The notes under the pieces were generated by a model. It ran no database searches, was not told the DNA's origin, and was given only the letters and a program-made list of their open reading frames with translations. DNA of 11,644 nucleotides from Chloroflexota bacterium (GTDB lineage Bacteria; Chloroflexota; Anaerolineae; Caldilineales; Caldilineaceae): contig QEUW01000245.1 of assembly GCA_003577005.1 (NCBI GenBank), forward strand, positions 1-11,644. The letters are read 5' to 3'. Position numbers and translations under genes: made by a program. Positions 5,692 through 11,644 of this stretch are shown here, one piece after another (the stretch's first letter is position 1; every line of letters begins with the position of its first letter).

Positions 5692-7341
5692 CTACGGGCG
5701 TACAACCCGATAGATCACTACGCTGCCGGATTGATCCTCAAACGCAAGTTGAAAACGAGCGGGATCGGACTGGAGAAATGGGAGCAAATTAGAGGCCGCA
5801 AATTGTTCCGCCGGCCGCTCTTCCTCATCCTGATGGTCCACTCGCGGGCGGATGATCACATAATCGGCGCCCGACTGCTCGATATAGGGAGCAATGGCTC
5901 CGGTTTTCCGCTCTGGCGACGCTACAGTCAGCCGGCGGGTGTGGAGGTAGAGATATTTTGGCGCCGTGGTCATCACGATTGCATCCTGAGGGATATTCTC
6001 CCGCACCCAAGCAGCAGCGGACGGGAGATCGACCCATCTGGATGGGGTTGGCCGGGTGATCTGGACTCCATTGCGGCCAAGATTGGCGAGCAACAAAAGA
6101 GCGACAACACCCCAGAAGAAAGTCTGTTTGTGGCGCCGCCCAGCGCTTGGCAACCACGCCAGCAGCCAATCAAATCCGTACAGGAGATAAAAGACCAAAA
6201 AAGGGACCAGCGGTGCAAAGAGCCGCGGCTGAATCATCTCGACATAGACGATCCAGAGGTAGAGGATCGCCCCATAGCAGAGGACATAGAGATCGGTCGC
6301 CTCCAGCCGGCGTAACGACCGCAGCCACCCGCACAACAGCAGCGCAAGGACGATGAGGCTCAGGGTGCGGTTTAACCCTGGAGACAAAAGTGTGGCCATA
6401 AGCCGTAGATCAAAGACCGGCGCGACAAAACTGGCCAGTTTCTCAGGCGGAAAAAACGAAGCATGCTCCCAGAAGCGTAAAAAATAGCCCAACTGGGTTA
6501 CAACATCGTCTACATGAACGCGATAGAGCTGTGAAAAGACCAGAAAACCACCCTGGTTCATATTGAACCAAGCTAGAGGCAAGAGACCCAACAGCAAAAT
6601 CCCTACAACTGTCGCTGTTGTCCGCCAATGGCTTGTGAACAACAAAAAGAGCAACATGCCGGCGACCAATGAAATCCCGATCGTTCGTATAGTAACCGTT
6701 GCCAGCGCCAACAGGAAAGCAGCAACCAGTAGCCAAAGCGATTTTTCGCGTCGCTTTTGATTCCACAGATCGAATAGAGTCAAAGTCAGTGCAGCAAAAA
6801 AAATGTAGGCCGCTTCTGACTGCACTCGAGAGGTATGCTGAATCAGCGACGGGTTGAGGGCCACTACGGCAGCGACTGCCAGAGCGTACGGCGCTGGAAG
6901 TCGTCGTGTAAAGAGCCGATAAAGCAGAGGGATGGCAGCGAGCCAAAAAAGATAAGTATACCAGTGCAGGACTGCAAAGTTGCCCGGCAGGAGGGCGACC
7001 AATGGCGTCAACAACAACGGCCAGCCGGGTGGAAAAGCGTGTTCGAGCGGCGCATCTGGATAATTGATCAGACGGTAGCCGCTTCCACGCACCAGGCTTT
7101 CGGCCAGGATGACATAATGACCATCGTCGGTAAAACCGCCAAGCGGCCTGTCGTTGAACTGAAAGAGACCCAACAACAGGCTGGCAATCATCAGACACCA
7201 GATAACCCTATCCACCCAAAGCCATCTTTGCATTCGCTGAAATAGGGTTTGATCTGAGTCATAACAGGGTTGCATCGCTTCGAGGTCAGTTGACACGGTG
7301 GGTACTTTCATAGCCAGAGTGGAGGTGAAAAACCGAATCAT
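5692..7341 (-). CDS. Membrane glycosyltransferase, GT39/ArnT/PMT-like
   Basis: This protein is 549 aa from the first in-frame ATG (7341). About a dozen hydrophobic segments are visible: around residues 45-62, 104-119, 124-142, 151-163, 177-192, 201-215, 219-236, 242-257, 324-340, 351-366, 374-393 and 406-421. A ~125-residue soluble C-terminal part follows. The first extracytoplasmic loop contains GGFTDDGHYVILAESLVRG with an acidic pair at 72-73, the catalytic-loop pattern of GT-C enzymes using polyprenyl-phosphate sugars; EHAFPPGWPLLLTPL (100-114) and QPRLFAPLVPFLVFY (371-385) also fit. It would add a sugar to lipid or protein on the outer face of the membrane. It converges on the deacetylase with a 4-nt gap. 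The N-terminal start is uncertain: in-frame ATGs at 7311 and 7275 are possible, and an out-of-frame leader ORF overlaps the first start. The coding strand looks more A/T-rich than its neighbours. Confidence 0.88.
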   Translation of the reverse strand: MIRFFTSTLAMKVPTVSTDLEAMQPCYDSDQTLFQRMQRWLWVDRVIWCLMIASLLLGLFQFNDRPLGGFTDDGHYVILAESLVRGSGYRLINYPDAPLEHAFPPGWPLLLTPLVALLPGNFAVLHWYTYLFWLAAIPLLYRLFTRRLPAPYALAVAAVVALNPSLIQHTSRVQSEAAYIFFAALTLTLFDLWNQKRREKSLWLLVAAFLLALATVTIRTIGISLVAGMLLFLLFTSHWRTTATVVGILLLGLLPLAWFNMNQGGFLVFSQLYRVHVDDVVTQLGYFLRFWEHASFFPPEKLASFVAPVFDLRLMATLLSPGLNRTLSLIVLALLLCGWLRSLRRLEATDLYVLCYGAILYLWIVYVEMIQPRLFAPLVPFLVFYLLYGFDWLLAWLPSAGRRHKQTFFWGVVALLLLANLGRNGVQITRPTPSRWVDLPSAAAWVRENIPQDAIVMTTAPKYLYLHTRRLTVASPERKTGAIAPYIEQSGADYVIIRPRVDHQDEEERPAEQFAASNLLPFLQSDPARFQLAFEDQSGSVVIYRVVRP

Positions 7342-7351
7342 ACTTTCGCAT
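7286..7351 (-). other. Possible 21-codon leader ORF overlapping the GT39-like gene start
   Basis: On the minus strand the best Shine-Dalgarno in the region, GGAGG (plus-strand 7357-7361), is 5 nt upstream of an ATG at 7351 and 15 nt from the annotated ATG at 7341. The 7351 frame encodes 21 residues starting MRKYDSVFHLHSG and stops with TGA at 7288-7286, 10 nt before the in-frame ATG at 7275 of the large gene. It could be a translated leader that couples to a downstream start, or a coincidence. No homology is known. Confidence 0.3.
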
Positions 7352-7355
7352 GGAT

Positions 7356-7375
7356 GCCTCCATCATTTTGGAGGC
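7356..7375 (-). promoter_or_regulatory. Hairpin sequestering a Shine-Dalgarno in the GT39-like leader
   Basis: The inverted repeat is GCCTCC (7356-7361) / GGAGGC (7370-7375) with an 8-nt loop. In minus-strand mRNA the downstream arm is GGAGGC, so the GGAGG ribosome binding site would be base-paired with CCTCC. This could limit translation initiation. The stem is only 6 bp, so chance is possible. Confidence 0.4.
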
Positions 7376-7533
7376 TACGACGAATAGAACCTGGCGCTAC
7401 GTGCCGTAAGTCTAAGCGTACCATACATTCCAGCCTTGGTAACATCCTGCGCCTGTCTAATTGCTTACGGCTTGTCCCTGCCTTCCCCTCTCAGAGTCCA
7501 TTTCAATATTCAAACTCCTGCAATGCTCGCCGC

Positions 7534-7561
7534 CGGACGCACTTCGGACGATTTTCGGACG
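7534..7561. promoter_or_regulatory. Three CGGACG direct repeats at 11-bp spacing (candidate operator)
   Basis: CGGACG occurs at 7534-7539, 7545-7550 and 7556-7561, each starting exactly 11 bp after the last. The second and third copies extend to TTCGGACG. Repeats spaced by about one helical turn on the same DNA face are typical of sites bound by oligomerising regulators. The array ends 65 nt before the start of the MalT-like gene, a family that binds tandem short sites (MalT boxes in E. coli), so autoregulation or control of the divergent gene is plausible. Binding is an inference. Confidence 0.5.
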
Positions 7562-7626
7562 CCGCTGACTTACACTGGTAGCAAGGACACAAGCCAAAGT
7601 CCCCCGTTTCCCAAAGGAACCTCGCC

Positions 7627-10344
7627 ATGTTGTTGACGACGAAGCTCTATCTGCCGCGTCGCCAGCCCCAATTCATCGCTCGCCCACGACTGCTGGCTGC
7701 GCTCGACGGAGGTCTTCAAGGCAAGTTGATCCTGGTCTGTGCCGCACCCGGTAGCGGCAAAACCACGCTGGTGGTTGACTGGCTCTCAAAGTTTGAAGTT
7801 TTCCCGCCGGATGTTGCACAAGGGGCCGGCTCTCTGCCCAGATCCTCGTGGCTGTCGCTCGATGAGCAAGACAATGACCCGGTGCGCTTCCTTGCTTATC
7901 TGGTCGCTGCTCTCCAGCGGATCGAGCCGTCGTTGGGCCGTCAGGTTGAATCACTGTTGGCTGCCCCAACGCCGCCACCGCTGAACGATGCGATCACGCT
8001 GTTGTTAAACGAACTTGCTACATTTGAAACACCTTTTATCTTGGCGTTGGATGATTATCACCTTATCGAACAACGAGCCATCCATGAGGCATTAACGTTG
8101 CTGGTCGAACAAATGCCGCCGGCCATGCGATTGGTGCTTATCAGCCGGGCCGACCCGCCGTTACCCCTCTCCCGGTGGCGCGTCCGCCGCCAGTTGACCG
8201 AAGTGCGCGAATACGATCTGCGTTTCAACGGCGAAGAGGTAGCGACCTTTCTGCGCCAGATGCTTGAAGTCGAGCTGGCGCCCGCCGACATCGAAGCGCT
8301 CGAACAGCGGACCGAAGGCTGGATCGCCGGTCTCCAACTGGCCGCGCTCTCTTTGAGCGGCCGGCCAGATGTGCATGAATTTGTTCAGGCGTTGACCGGC
8401 AGCCATGCCTACATTGTCGACTATCTGACCGAAGAGGTGTTACAACGCCAAACCGAGCCCGTGGAGCGTTTTCTGCTCTATACCGCCATCCTCAACCGGT
8501 TGAGCGCACCGCTCTGTGCTCGCGTCCTGGGTGCGGATGGGGATATAGCCCAGACCCAGGCGATCCTGGAACAACTCGAGCGCAACCGGCTCTTTGTTGT
8601 CCCGCTCGACAATGAACGGCGCTGGTATCGCTATCATCATCTCTTCGCCGATGTGCTGCGCGGGCGGCTACGCCAGATGGAGCCGGCGTTGGTGCCTGAG
8701 TTGCACCGTCGCGCCAGCGGCTGGTTCGCCGAACAGGGGCTGTGCGCCGAGGCAATCGACCACGCCATCCAGGCGCAGGATTGGTCACGAGCGGCCGAAT
8801 TGATCGAAGCGCAGGCCGACGCCCTGGCGCGGCAAGGCGAACACCATACCCTGGCTACCTGGAGCGAACAACTCCCGGCCGAGATCATTTGCGCATGGCC
8901 GCGCCTGGGGATTCTCTGCGCCCAAAGCAAATTGAGCCGGCACGAGCTGGATGCTGCAGAACGGTGCCTGCGGATCGTGGCGCCAACATTGGACGAGACA
9001 GTACCACAGCTCTATAGCGAATTTCTCATCTTGCAGGCCGGCCTGGCCACGAGACGCAATCTCTTTTCCGAAGCCTGTGCGCTGGCAAACAAGGCGCTAG
9101 ACCGGGCCCCCCCGGCGGATGCCTATCTGCGCGGCCGGCTCATGGTCGTCATCGGTATCGCCACCTATTATCTCGACCAGCAAGAGGCATCGCTGGCAGC
9201 GTTTGCTGACGGTGCCCGTCTCGCCCTGGCGGCCGGCGATCTTCACACCGCCCTACATGCCATGTCCAATGAGGCGCTGGTGCTCTCTCTGCGGGGCGAA
9301 CTGCGGCGTGCGGCGGCGGCCTTCCGCCAGACACTGCGCATAGCGACCGAACATGGCGCCGACCAATTTGCTAACACAGCCATGGTGCATGGCCATCTCG
9401 CTGATTTGCTCTTTGAAATCAACGACCTGGAAGGGATGCGCACCCACCTCGAACTGGCCGAAAGGCGTATCAAACATCGCGATCTGCCGGTCGTGGAGCT
9501 TGAGCACCTCCTCTACCGGGCGAAACTGCACCAGGCGAATGGTGAACGCGGCCTGGCGATCGAGGCACTTGCACGCGCCAATGAGATCGCCGATGCCCAC
9601 GCCATGCCTCCATCCAGCCGCGGCGAAGTTGTGGCCGGGCAGGTGCGTCTCTGGCTCGCCTACGGTAATCTGGACGATGCCATGACCTGGGCGCGCACCT
9701 GCGGGCTCTCCCCCGATGATGAGATAGCGACGGCGCGCGAGCCCGAGTATATCGCTCTGGCGCGCGTGCTCATCGCACAAGGAGAGGCAAATGCCGCCAT
9801 CCTGCTCCTGGCGAAGCTCCAGAGTATGGCTGAACGGGCCGGACGCCGTTGGGTGCAGGTCGAGTTGCTGGCGCTGCTGGCCGTCGCCCATGCCCTTCGT
9901 GGCGCCCGTGATATTGCCCACGAGACGTTGATCCGTGCGCTCCGTTTCGGTCTGCCAGAGGGATACATCCGCTCATTTGTCCTGGTGGGCGAGCCACTGA
10001 GGAGCTTGTTGCTGGCCGTGCGCAGCAAGGTGGGTGACCCGCAATTGTGCGGCTATGTAGATACCATTCTGGCCGCGTTCCCCCCTGCCAACGCTTTGCC
10101 GCCTGATCTGCCGGCAGCAGAGCGCAGCCACGCAGCAGTGGCCGACCTGGTCGCTCCCCTGACCGAGCGCGAACTGGAAGTGCTCCGCCTCGTTGCCTCC
10201 GGCTGTTCTGACCGCGAGATCGCCGAGACGTTGGTGGTCGTCGTCGGCACGGCCAAGCGCCATCTCAACAACATCTATACCAAACTGATGGTGCATAGCC
10301 GCACACAGGCGCTGGTACGTGCTCGCGAATTAGGTTTGCTCTAA
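7627..10344 (+). CDS. MalT-like STAND ATPase / LuxR-family transcriptional regulator
   Basis: This 905-aa protein is close to the ~900 aa of E. coli MalT. Start ATG 7627 has AAAGGA 8 nt upstream and gives the family's usual N terminus, LLTTKLYLPRRQPQFIARPRLL. The P-loop is AAPGSGKTT (39-47) and Walker B is FILALDDYHLI (137-147). R174-ADPPLPLSRWRVRRQLTEV (to about 193) is the typical sensor region. A helical domain with RTEGWIAGLQLAALSL (228-243) and YRYHHLFADVLRGRL (334-348) follows. The middle, about 350-840, is Ala/Leu-rich TPR-like helical repeats that probably bind an inducer or partner. The last ~63 residues are a GerE/LuxR helix-turn-helix: LTERELEVLRLVASGCSDREIAETL...VGTAKRHLNNIYTKL. 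ATP and a ligand would drive oligomerisation and DNA binding. No target is known; the divergent glycosyltransferase and the small downstream genes are candidates. Confidence 0.95.
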   Translation: MLLTTKLYLPRRQPQFIARPRLLAALDGGLQGKLILVCAAPGSGKTTLVVDWLSKFEVFPPDVAQGAGSLPRSSWLSLDEQDNDPVRFLAYLVAALQRIEPSLGRQVESLLAAPTPPPLNDAITLLLNELATFETPFILALDDYHLIEQRAIHEALTLLVEQMPPAMRLVLISRADPPLPLSRWRVRRQLTEVREYDLRFNGEEVATFLRQMLEVELAPADIEALEQRTEGWIAGLQLAALSLSGRPDVHEFVQALTGSHAYIVDYLTEEVLQRQTEPVERFLLYTAILNRLSAPLCARVLGADGDIAQTQAILEQLERNRLFVVPLDNERRWYRYHHLFADVLRGRLRQMEPALVPELHRRASGWFAEQGLCAEAIDHAIQAQDWSRAAELIEAQADALARQGEHHTLATWSEQLPAEIICAWPRLGILCAQSKLSRHELDAAERCLRIVAPTLDETVPQLYSEFLILQAGLATRRNLFSEACALANKALDRAPPADAYLRGRLMVVIGIATYYLDQQEASLAAFADGARLALAAGDLHTALHAMSNEALVLSLRGELRRAAAAFRQTLRIATEHGADQFANTAMVHGHLADLLFEINDLEGMRTHLELAERRIKHRDLPVVELEHLLYRAKLHQANGERGLAIEALARANEIADAHAMPPSSRGEVVAGQVRLWLAYGNLDDAMTWARTCGLSPDDEIATAREPEYIALARVLIAQGEANAAILLLAKLQSMAERAGRRWVQVELLALLAVAHALRGARDIAHETLIRALRFGLPEGYIRSFVLVGEPLRSLLLAVRSKVGDPQLCGYVDTILAAFPPANALPPDLPAAERSHAAVADLVAPLTERELEVLRLVASGCSDREIAETLVVVVGTAKRHLNNIYTKLMVHSRTQALVRARELGLL

Positions 10345-10363
10345 AAACCGGCTGCTGTATACG

Positions 10364-10427
10364 GTAGCGGCGGTTTCCTTACCGCCGATCTATCGCTACA
10401 TAATGGCGGTAAGGAAACCGTCGTTAC
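10364..10427. repeat. Inverted pair of 24-nt GTAG/GTAA-hairpin units downstream of the regulator
   Basis: The unit at 10364-10387 (+) starts GTAG and folds as CGGCGGT-TTCCTT-ACCGCCG. The unit at 10427-10404 (-) starts GTAA and folds similarly with one A-C mismatch. The units match at 21 of 24 positions. The two arms also pair with each other as a 23-bp stem (10364-10386 with 10405-10427, 21 Watson-Crick and 2 G-T pairs; 10371-10386/10405-10420 is perfect). This is the same architecture as the 1982-2047 pair but with a different sequence. The run TTTT at 10430-10433 lies just outside, so it could also help end transcription of the regulator. Confidence 0.65.
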
Positions 10428-10444
10428 GATTTTGCTCGGTGTTC

Positions 10445-10491
10445 GCCCGGTGGGGCAGGTTGATCAATCTGCCCCACCGGGCTCTCTTTTT
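10445..10491 (+). terminator. Intrinsic terminator after the MalT-like regulator
   Basis: A perfect GC-rich 14-bp stem (GCCCGGTGGGGCAG 10445-10458 with 10469-10482) continues through G-T, T-A and T-A pairs to a GATC tetraloop. It is followed directly by TCTCTTTTT (10483-10491). Stem, small loop and U-tract are those of a strong rho-independent terminator on the plus strand. It lies about 100 nt past the regulator stop and 140 nt before the next gene, so the small genes probably have their own promoter. Confidence 0.9.
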
Positions 10492-10496
10492 CCCCT

Positions 10497-10542
10497 CAAC
10501 CGGATCATGTACCTTTCGATTGGTGACAATCCAGCCGGTTGA
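10497..10542. repeat. Short inverted repeat TCAACCGG / CCGGTTGA
   Basis: Eight-base arms at 10497-10504 and 10535-10542 are perfect complements separated by 30 nt, which includes a small ATTG-GTGA-CAAT hairpin (10520-10531). A -35-like TTGACG overlaps the right arm (10539-10544), but no matching -10 was found. It may be an operator for the small gene; evidence is thin. Confidence 0.3.
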
Positions 10543-10631
10543 CGGTTATCCTGGCAGAGACGCACAAGTTTACGCACAGGGAGACACTCCATTGTGTCGA
10601 GTTTGTTTTGTATTGATAAGGAGAAGCCGTC

Positions 10632-10847
10632 ATGACGCACCTATCGGCCTCGATGTTTGAAATACAACTTGATCTCATCTACGAACAGCAAAAGCAGTTG
10701 CGCGCCGAAGCCGCCCTGAGCCGCCTGCTGGCCAGAGACAATGGCCCCAGACCGCCACACACACACGCTGGTCCCTGGTTTCAACGCTTGCTCCGGCGGA
10801 ACATCTTGCCAATTGGCCGGCTCTCGTCGCCCTTTGCGGTGAACTAG
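10632..10847 (+). CDS. Small hypothetical protein, 71 aa
   Basis: AAGGAG (10618-10623) sits 8 nt upstream of ATG 10632, a textbook ribosome binding site, which is the main reason to call this gene. The first ~35 residues (FEIQLDLIYEQQKQLRAEAALSRLLARD) are a strongly charged amphipathic helix with Gln/Lys/Glu/Arg spacing like a coiled coil. A Pro/His-rich linker (GPRPPHTHAGP) and a short basic end (WFQRLLRRNILPIGRL) follow. There is no signal peptide or membrane segment. I do not recognise the family. Short helical proteins of this look occur near MalT-like regulators in related bacteria, so a partner or signalling role is possible but unproven. A large hairpin begins 5 nt after its stop. Confidence 0.6.
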   Translation: MTHLSASMFEIQLDLIYEQQKQLRAEAALSRLLARDNGPRPPHTHAGPWFQRLLRRNILPIGRLSSPFAVN

Positions 10848-10851
10848 CGCA

Positions 10852-10903
10852 CCGAGGTGGAAGTGTTGACATCGATTGATATCCGTCAGCACTTCCACCT
10901 CGG
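10852..10903. repeat. 19-bp-stem hairpin between the two small genes
   Basis: Arms 10852-10870 and 10885-10903 pair at all 19 positions with one G-T. The outer 14 (CCGAGGTGGAAGTG / CACTTCCACCTCGG) are perfect, and the loop is 14 nt. It starts 5 nt after the first small gene's stop. No U-tract follows on either strand, so it is not a standard terminator; mRNA stabilisation, an RNase III site or a palindromic repeat are alternatives. Unlike the other repeats, no GTAG precedes either arm. Confidence 0.7.
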
Positions 10904-10949
10904 AGTCTTGTGATGCTACCGTCATCGGCAAAGTTGTCTAGAGGGTAGA

Positions 10950-10953
10950 GGAG
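10950..10953 (+). promoter_or_regulatory. Ribosome binding site for the 74-aa gene
   Basis: GGAG within AGAGGAGAAG lies 5 nt upstream of ATG 10959 and fixes the start of the second small gene. Confidence 0.7.
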
Positions 10954-10958
10954 AAGCG

Positions 10959-11183
10959 ATGCTGCGGCAATTACGGGTTTACACAATACGGATTCAAGGC
11001 CATCTCAGCCCCCGCTGGTCAGAGTGGTTCGAGGATATGGAGATCATCCACTCTTGCAATGGAGAGACCTCCCTGATTGGAACCTTACCGGACCAGGCTG
11101 CGCTTTTTGGATTGCTGCTAAAAATCCGGGACCTGGGTCTGGAGCTAATCGCTGTCGAATCCAAGACCGCTCAGCCAGAATGA
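10959..11183 (+). CDS. Small conserved protein, 74 aa (PRWSEWF / DQAALFGLLLKIRDLGL type)
   Basis: ATG 10959 follows GGAG with 5-nt spacing. The protein reads as alternating strands and helices: VYTIRIQGHL, PRWSEWFEDMEIIHS, NGETSLIGTLPDQAALFGLLLKIRDLGLELIAVES. I recognise this pattern as a recurring short protein family in Chloroflexota and Actinobacteria, often encoded beside regulators or small uncharacterised ORFs. Its biochemical function is not established as far as I know. The DQAALFGLLLKIRDLGL helix and the flanking strands suggest a compact alpha/beta fold. There is no signal peptide, membrane segment or catalytic motif. It is probably cotranscribed with the 71-aa gene upstream unless the intervening hairpin separates them. 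Confidence 0.8.
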   Translation: MLRQLRVYTIRIQGHLSPRWSEWFEDMEIIHSCNGETSLIGTLPDQAALFGLLLKIRDLGLELIAVESKTAQPE

Positions 11184-11210
11184 CGGGTGCCAGCCGGGCA
11201 GCGCTCCAGC

Positions 11211-11644
11211 TCATGCTGGTTCAACGGCCCGGCGCGCCGCCAGAATATTACAGGTTGGGGCGGTGATCGGCGTGACACAGCCGGTTCCCAAGATAAAGCG
11301 CCGCCCCTGGGTCGCTGCCAGTGCGGCTGTGGCTTCCGCCCGCACGCTGTCAGGTGTACCGCGCACCATGGTCTCCCACTGGCGCAGCCCGCCACAGAGC
11401 GCTAGCCTGGTGCGGTCGAGCGCTTCTGCCAGCGATGGCGGCGTTTCCGTGTCATGCCAGTTGATTACCTGAGCCGGGTAACCGGCAACCAGGTCGAACA
11501 TGACGTTCTGCCCGTGCAAATGGACCAGATTGAACCACATGCCGCCGGTCGCCGCCAGGATCTGCTCGTCGAGCGGCTGGCAGAAGGTGCGGTATTCGTC
11601 CTCGGTCAGCAGGTCGTAGGTGGCGTGTTGGATGGCGAGAAAGA
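11211..11644 (-). CDS. Uroporphyrinogen-decarboxylase-family protein (C-terminal part)
   Basis: The minus-strand frame is open from the window edge to TGA at 11213-11211, giving 143 C-terminal residues; the start lies beyond the window. Recognisable segments are ATYDLLTEDEYRTF, WFNLVHLHGQNVMFDL, PAQVINWHDTETPPSL, GGLRQWETMVRGTPDSV and RRFILGTGCVTPITAP. The last corresponds to the C-terminal xLGxGCxVxxxTP strand-loop of URO-D-fold proteins. The group includes true HemE but also many corrinoid-linked methyltransferase-like proteins (MtaA/CmuA type) and uncharacterised paralogues. The NWHD stretch resembles the uncharacterised group rather than HemE, but the N-terminal catalytic residues are not visible. 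It converges on the 74-aa gene with a 27-nt gap that holds no terminator I can see. Confidence 0.85.
   Translation of the reverse strand, partial: FLAIQHATYDLLTEDEYRTFCQPLDEQILAATGGMWFNLVHLHGQNVMFDLVAGYPAQVINWHDTETPPSLAEALDRTRLALCGGLRQWETMVRGTPDSVRAEATAALAATQGRRFILGTGCVTPITAPTCNILAARRAVEPA

Larger units (their letters stand above)
7342..7626. other. Divergent intergenic region between the GT39-like gene and the regulator
   Basis: This 285-nt region must hold both outward promoters, but no clear -35/-10 pair could be read on either strand. It contains the Shine-Dalgarno hairpin (7356-7375), an 8-bp inverted repeat GCCGTAAG (7403-7410) / CTTACGGC (7464-7471), three phased CGGACG repeats (7534-7561) and the regulator's ribosome binding site AAAGGA (7613-7618). 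Confidence 0.6.

Noticed and set aside
7534..7561. CRISPR-like or replication-iteron reading of the CGGACG repeats
   Set aside because: Repeats are only 6-8 bp with 5-bp spacers, far too short for CRISPR, and no replication gene or A/T-rich unwinding region is nearby; an operator fits better.
9253..9921. 222-codon minus-strand open frame inside the MalT-like gene
   Set aside because: It lies opposite a well-supported TPR region and its composition is that of an antisense shadow.
7627..10344. Naming the regulator malT
   Set aside because: Domain order and length match MalT, but MalT-like STAND regulators are a large family and no maltose genes are present.
10364..10427. Simple rho-independent terminator
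   Set aside because: The stem has a long 18-nt loop and a weak T-run, while a far better terminator follows at 10445-10491; the two arms resemble separate hairpin units, so a repeat pair was preferred, though a termination role is not excluded.
10641..10931. 96-codon minus-strand open frame opposite the 71-aa gene
   Set aside because: It runs through the 19-bp hairpin, and the plus-strand gene has a clearly better ribosome binding site and start.

Overview
The window is a GC-rich stretch of bacterial chromosome. Gene content suggests a member of the Chloroflexota (Caldilinea, Anaerolineae or Roseiflexus-like). The clues are a MalT-type STAND/LuxR regulator of about 900 residues, a small protein with a PRWSEWF...DQAALFGLLLKIRDLGL signature, a uroporphyrinogen-decarboxylase-like protein with an NWHDTETPPSL stretch, and dense hairpin repeats between genes. 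This placement is an inference from family knowledge; the window has no rRNA or other marker.

Positions 1-5687 (+) hold a surface-glycan or exopolysaccharide cluster. In order it contains the 3' part of a Gfo/Idh/MocA oxidoreductase, an NAD-dependent epimerase/dehydratase, two tandem paralogous GT2 glycosyltransferases, a SAM-dependent methyltransferase and a CE4 polysaccharide deacetylase. Three junctions are ATGA stop/start overlaps (723, 3988, 4656) and one gap is 3 nt, so translation is tightly coupled. A 293-nt repeat-rich gap (1815-2107) splits the cluster into a sugar-precursor half and a transfer/decoration half. On the opposite strand, ending 4 nt past the deacetylase stop, lies a multi-membrane-spanning GT39/ArnT-like glycosyltransferase (5692-7341). 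The likely scheme is that the oxidoreductase and epimerase make an activated sugar, the GT2 enzymes transfer it, the methyltransferase and deacetylase modify the product, and the membrane enzyme adds a lipid-linked sugar. Substrates cannot be read from the sequence.

Positions 7342-7626 form a divergent intergenic region. It carries three CGGACG hexamers spaced exactly 11 bp apart and, on the minus strand, a hairpin that contains the best Shine-Dalgarno sequence. That Shine-Dalgarno is placed ideally for a 21-codon leader ORF overlapping the start of the membrane glycosyltransferase. Positions 7627-10344 (+) encode the MalT-like regulator. It is followed by a REP-like inverted pair, a strong intrinsic terminator, and two small genes (71 and 74 aa) with good ribosome binding sites, separated by a 19-bp-stem hairpin. 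The right edge (11211 onward, minus strand) is the C-terminal part of a uroporphyrinogen-decarboxylase-family protein.

The most distinctive non-coding content is the repeat set. It includes a 44-bp perfect palindrome built from five CAATTG hexamers at 7-bp period, and two separate inverted pairs of 24-nt units. In the first pair both units begin GTAG, directly 5' of a hairpin; in the second, one begins GTAG and the other GTAA. That is the REP/BIME architecture recognised by RAYT (TnpA-REP) proteins. In the first pair all five differences between the copies fall in paired stem positions, and two of the base pairs are compensated. No mobile-element protein, CRISPR array, tRNA or rRNA was seen.
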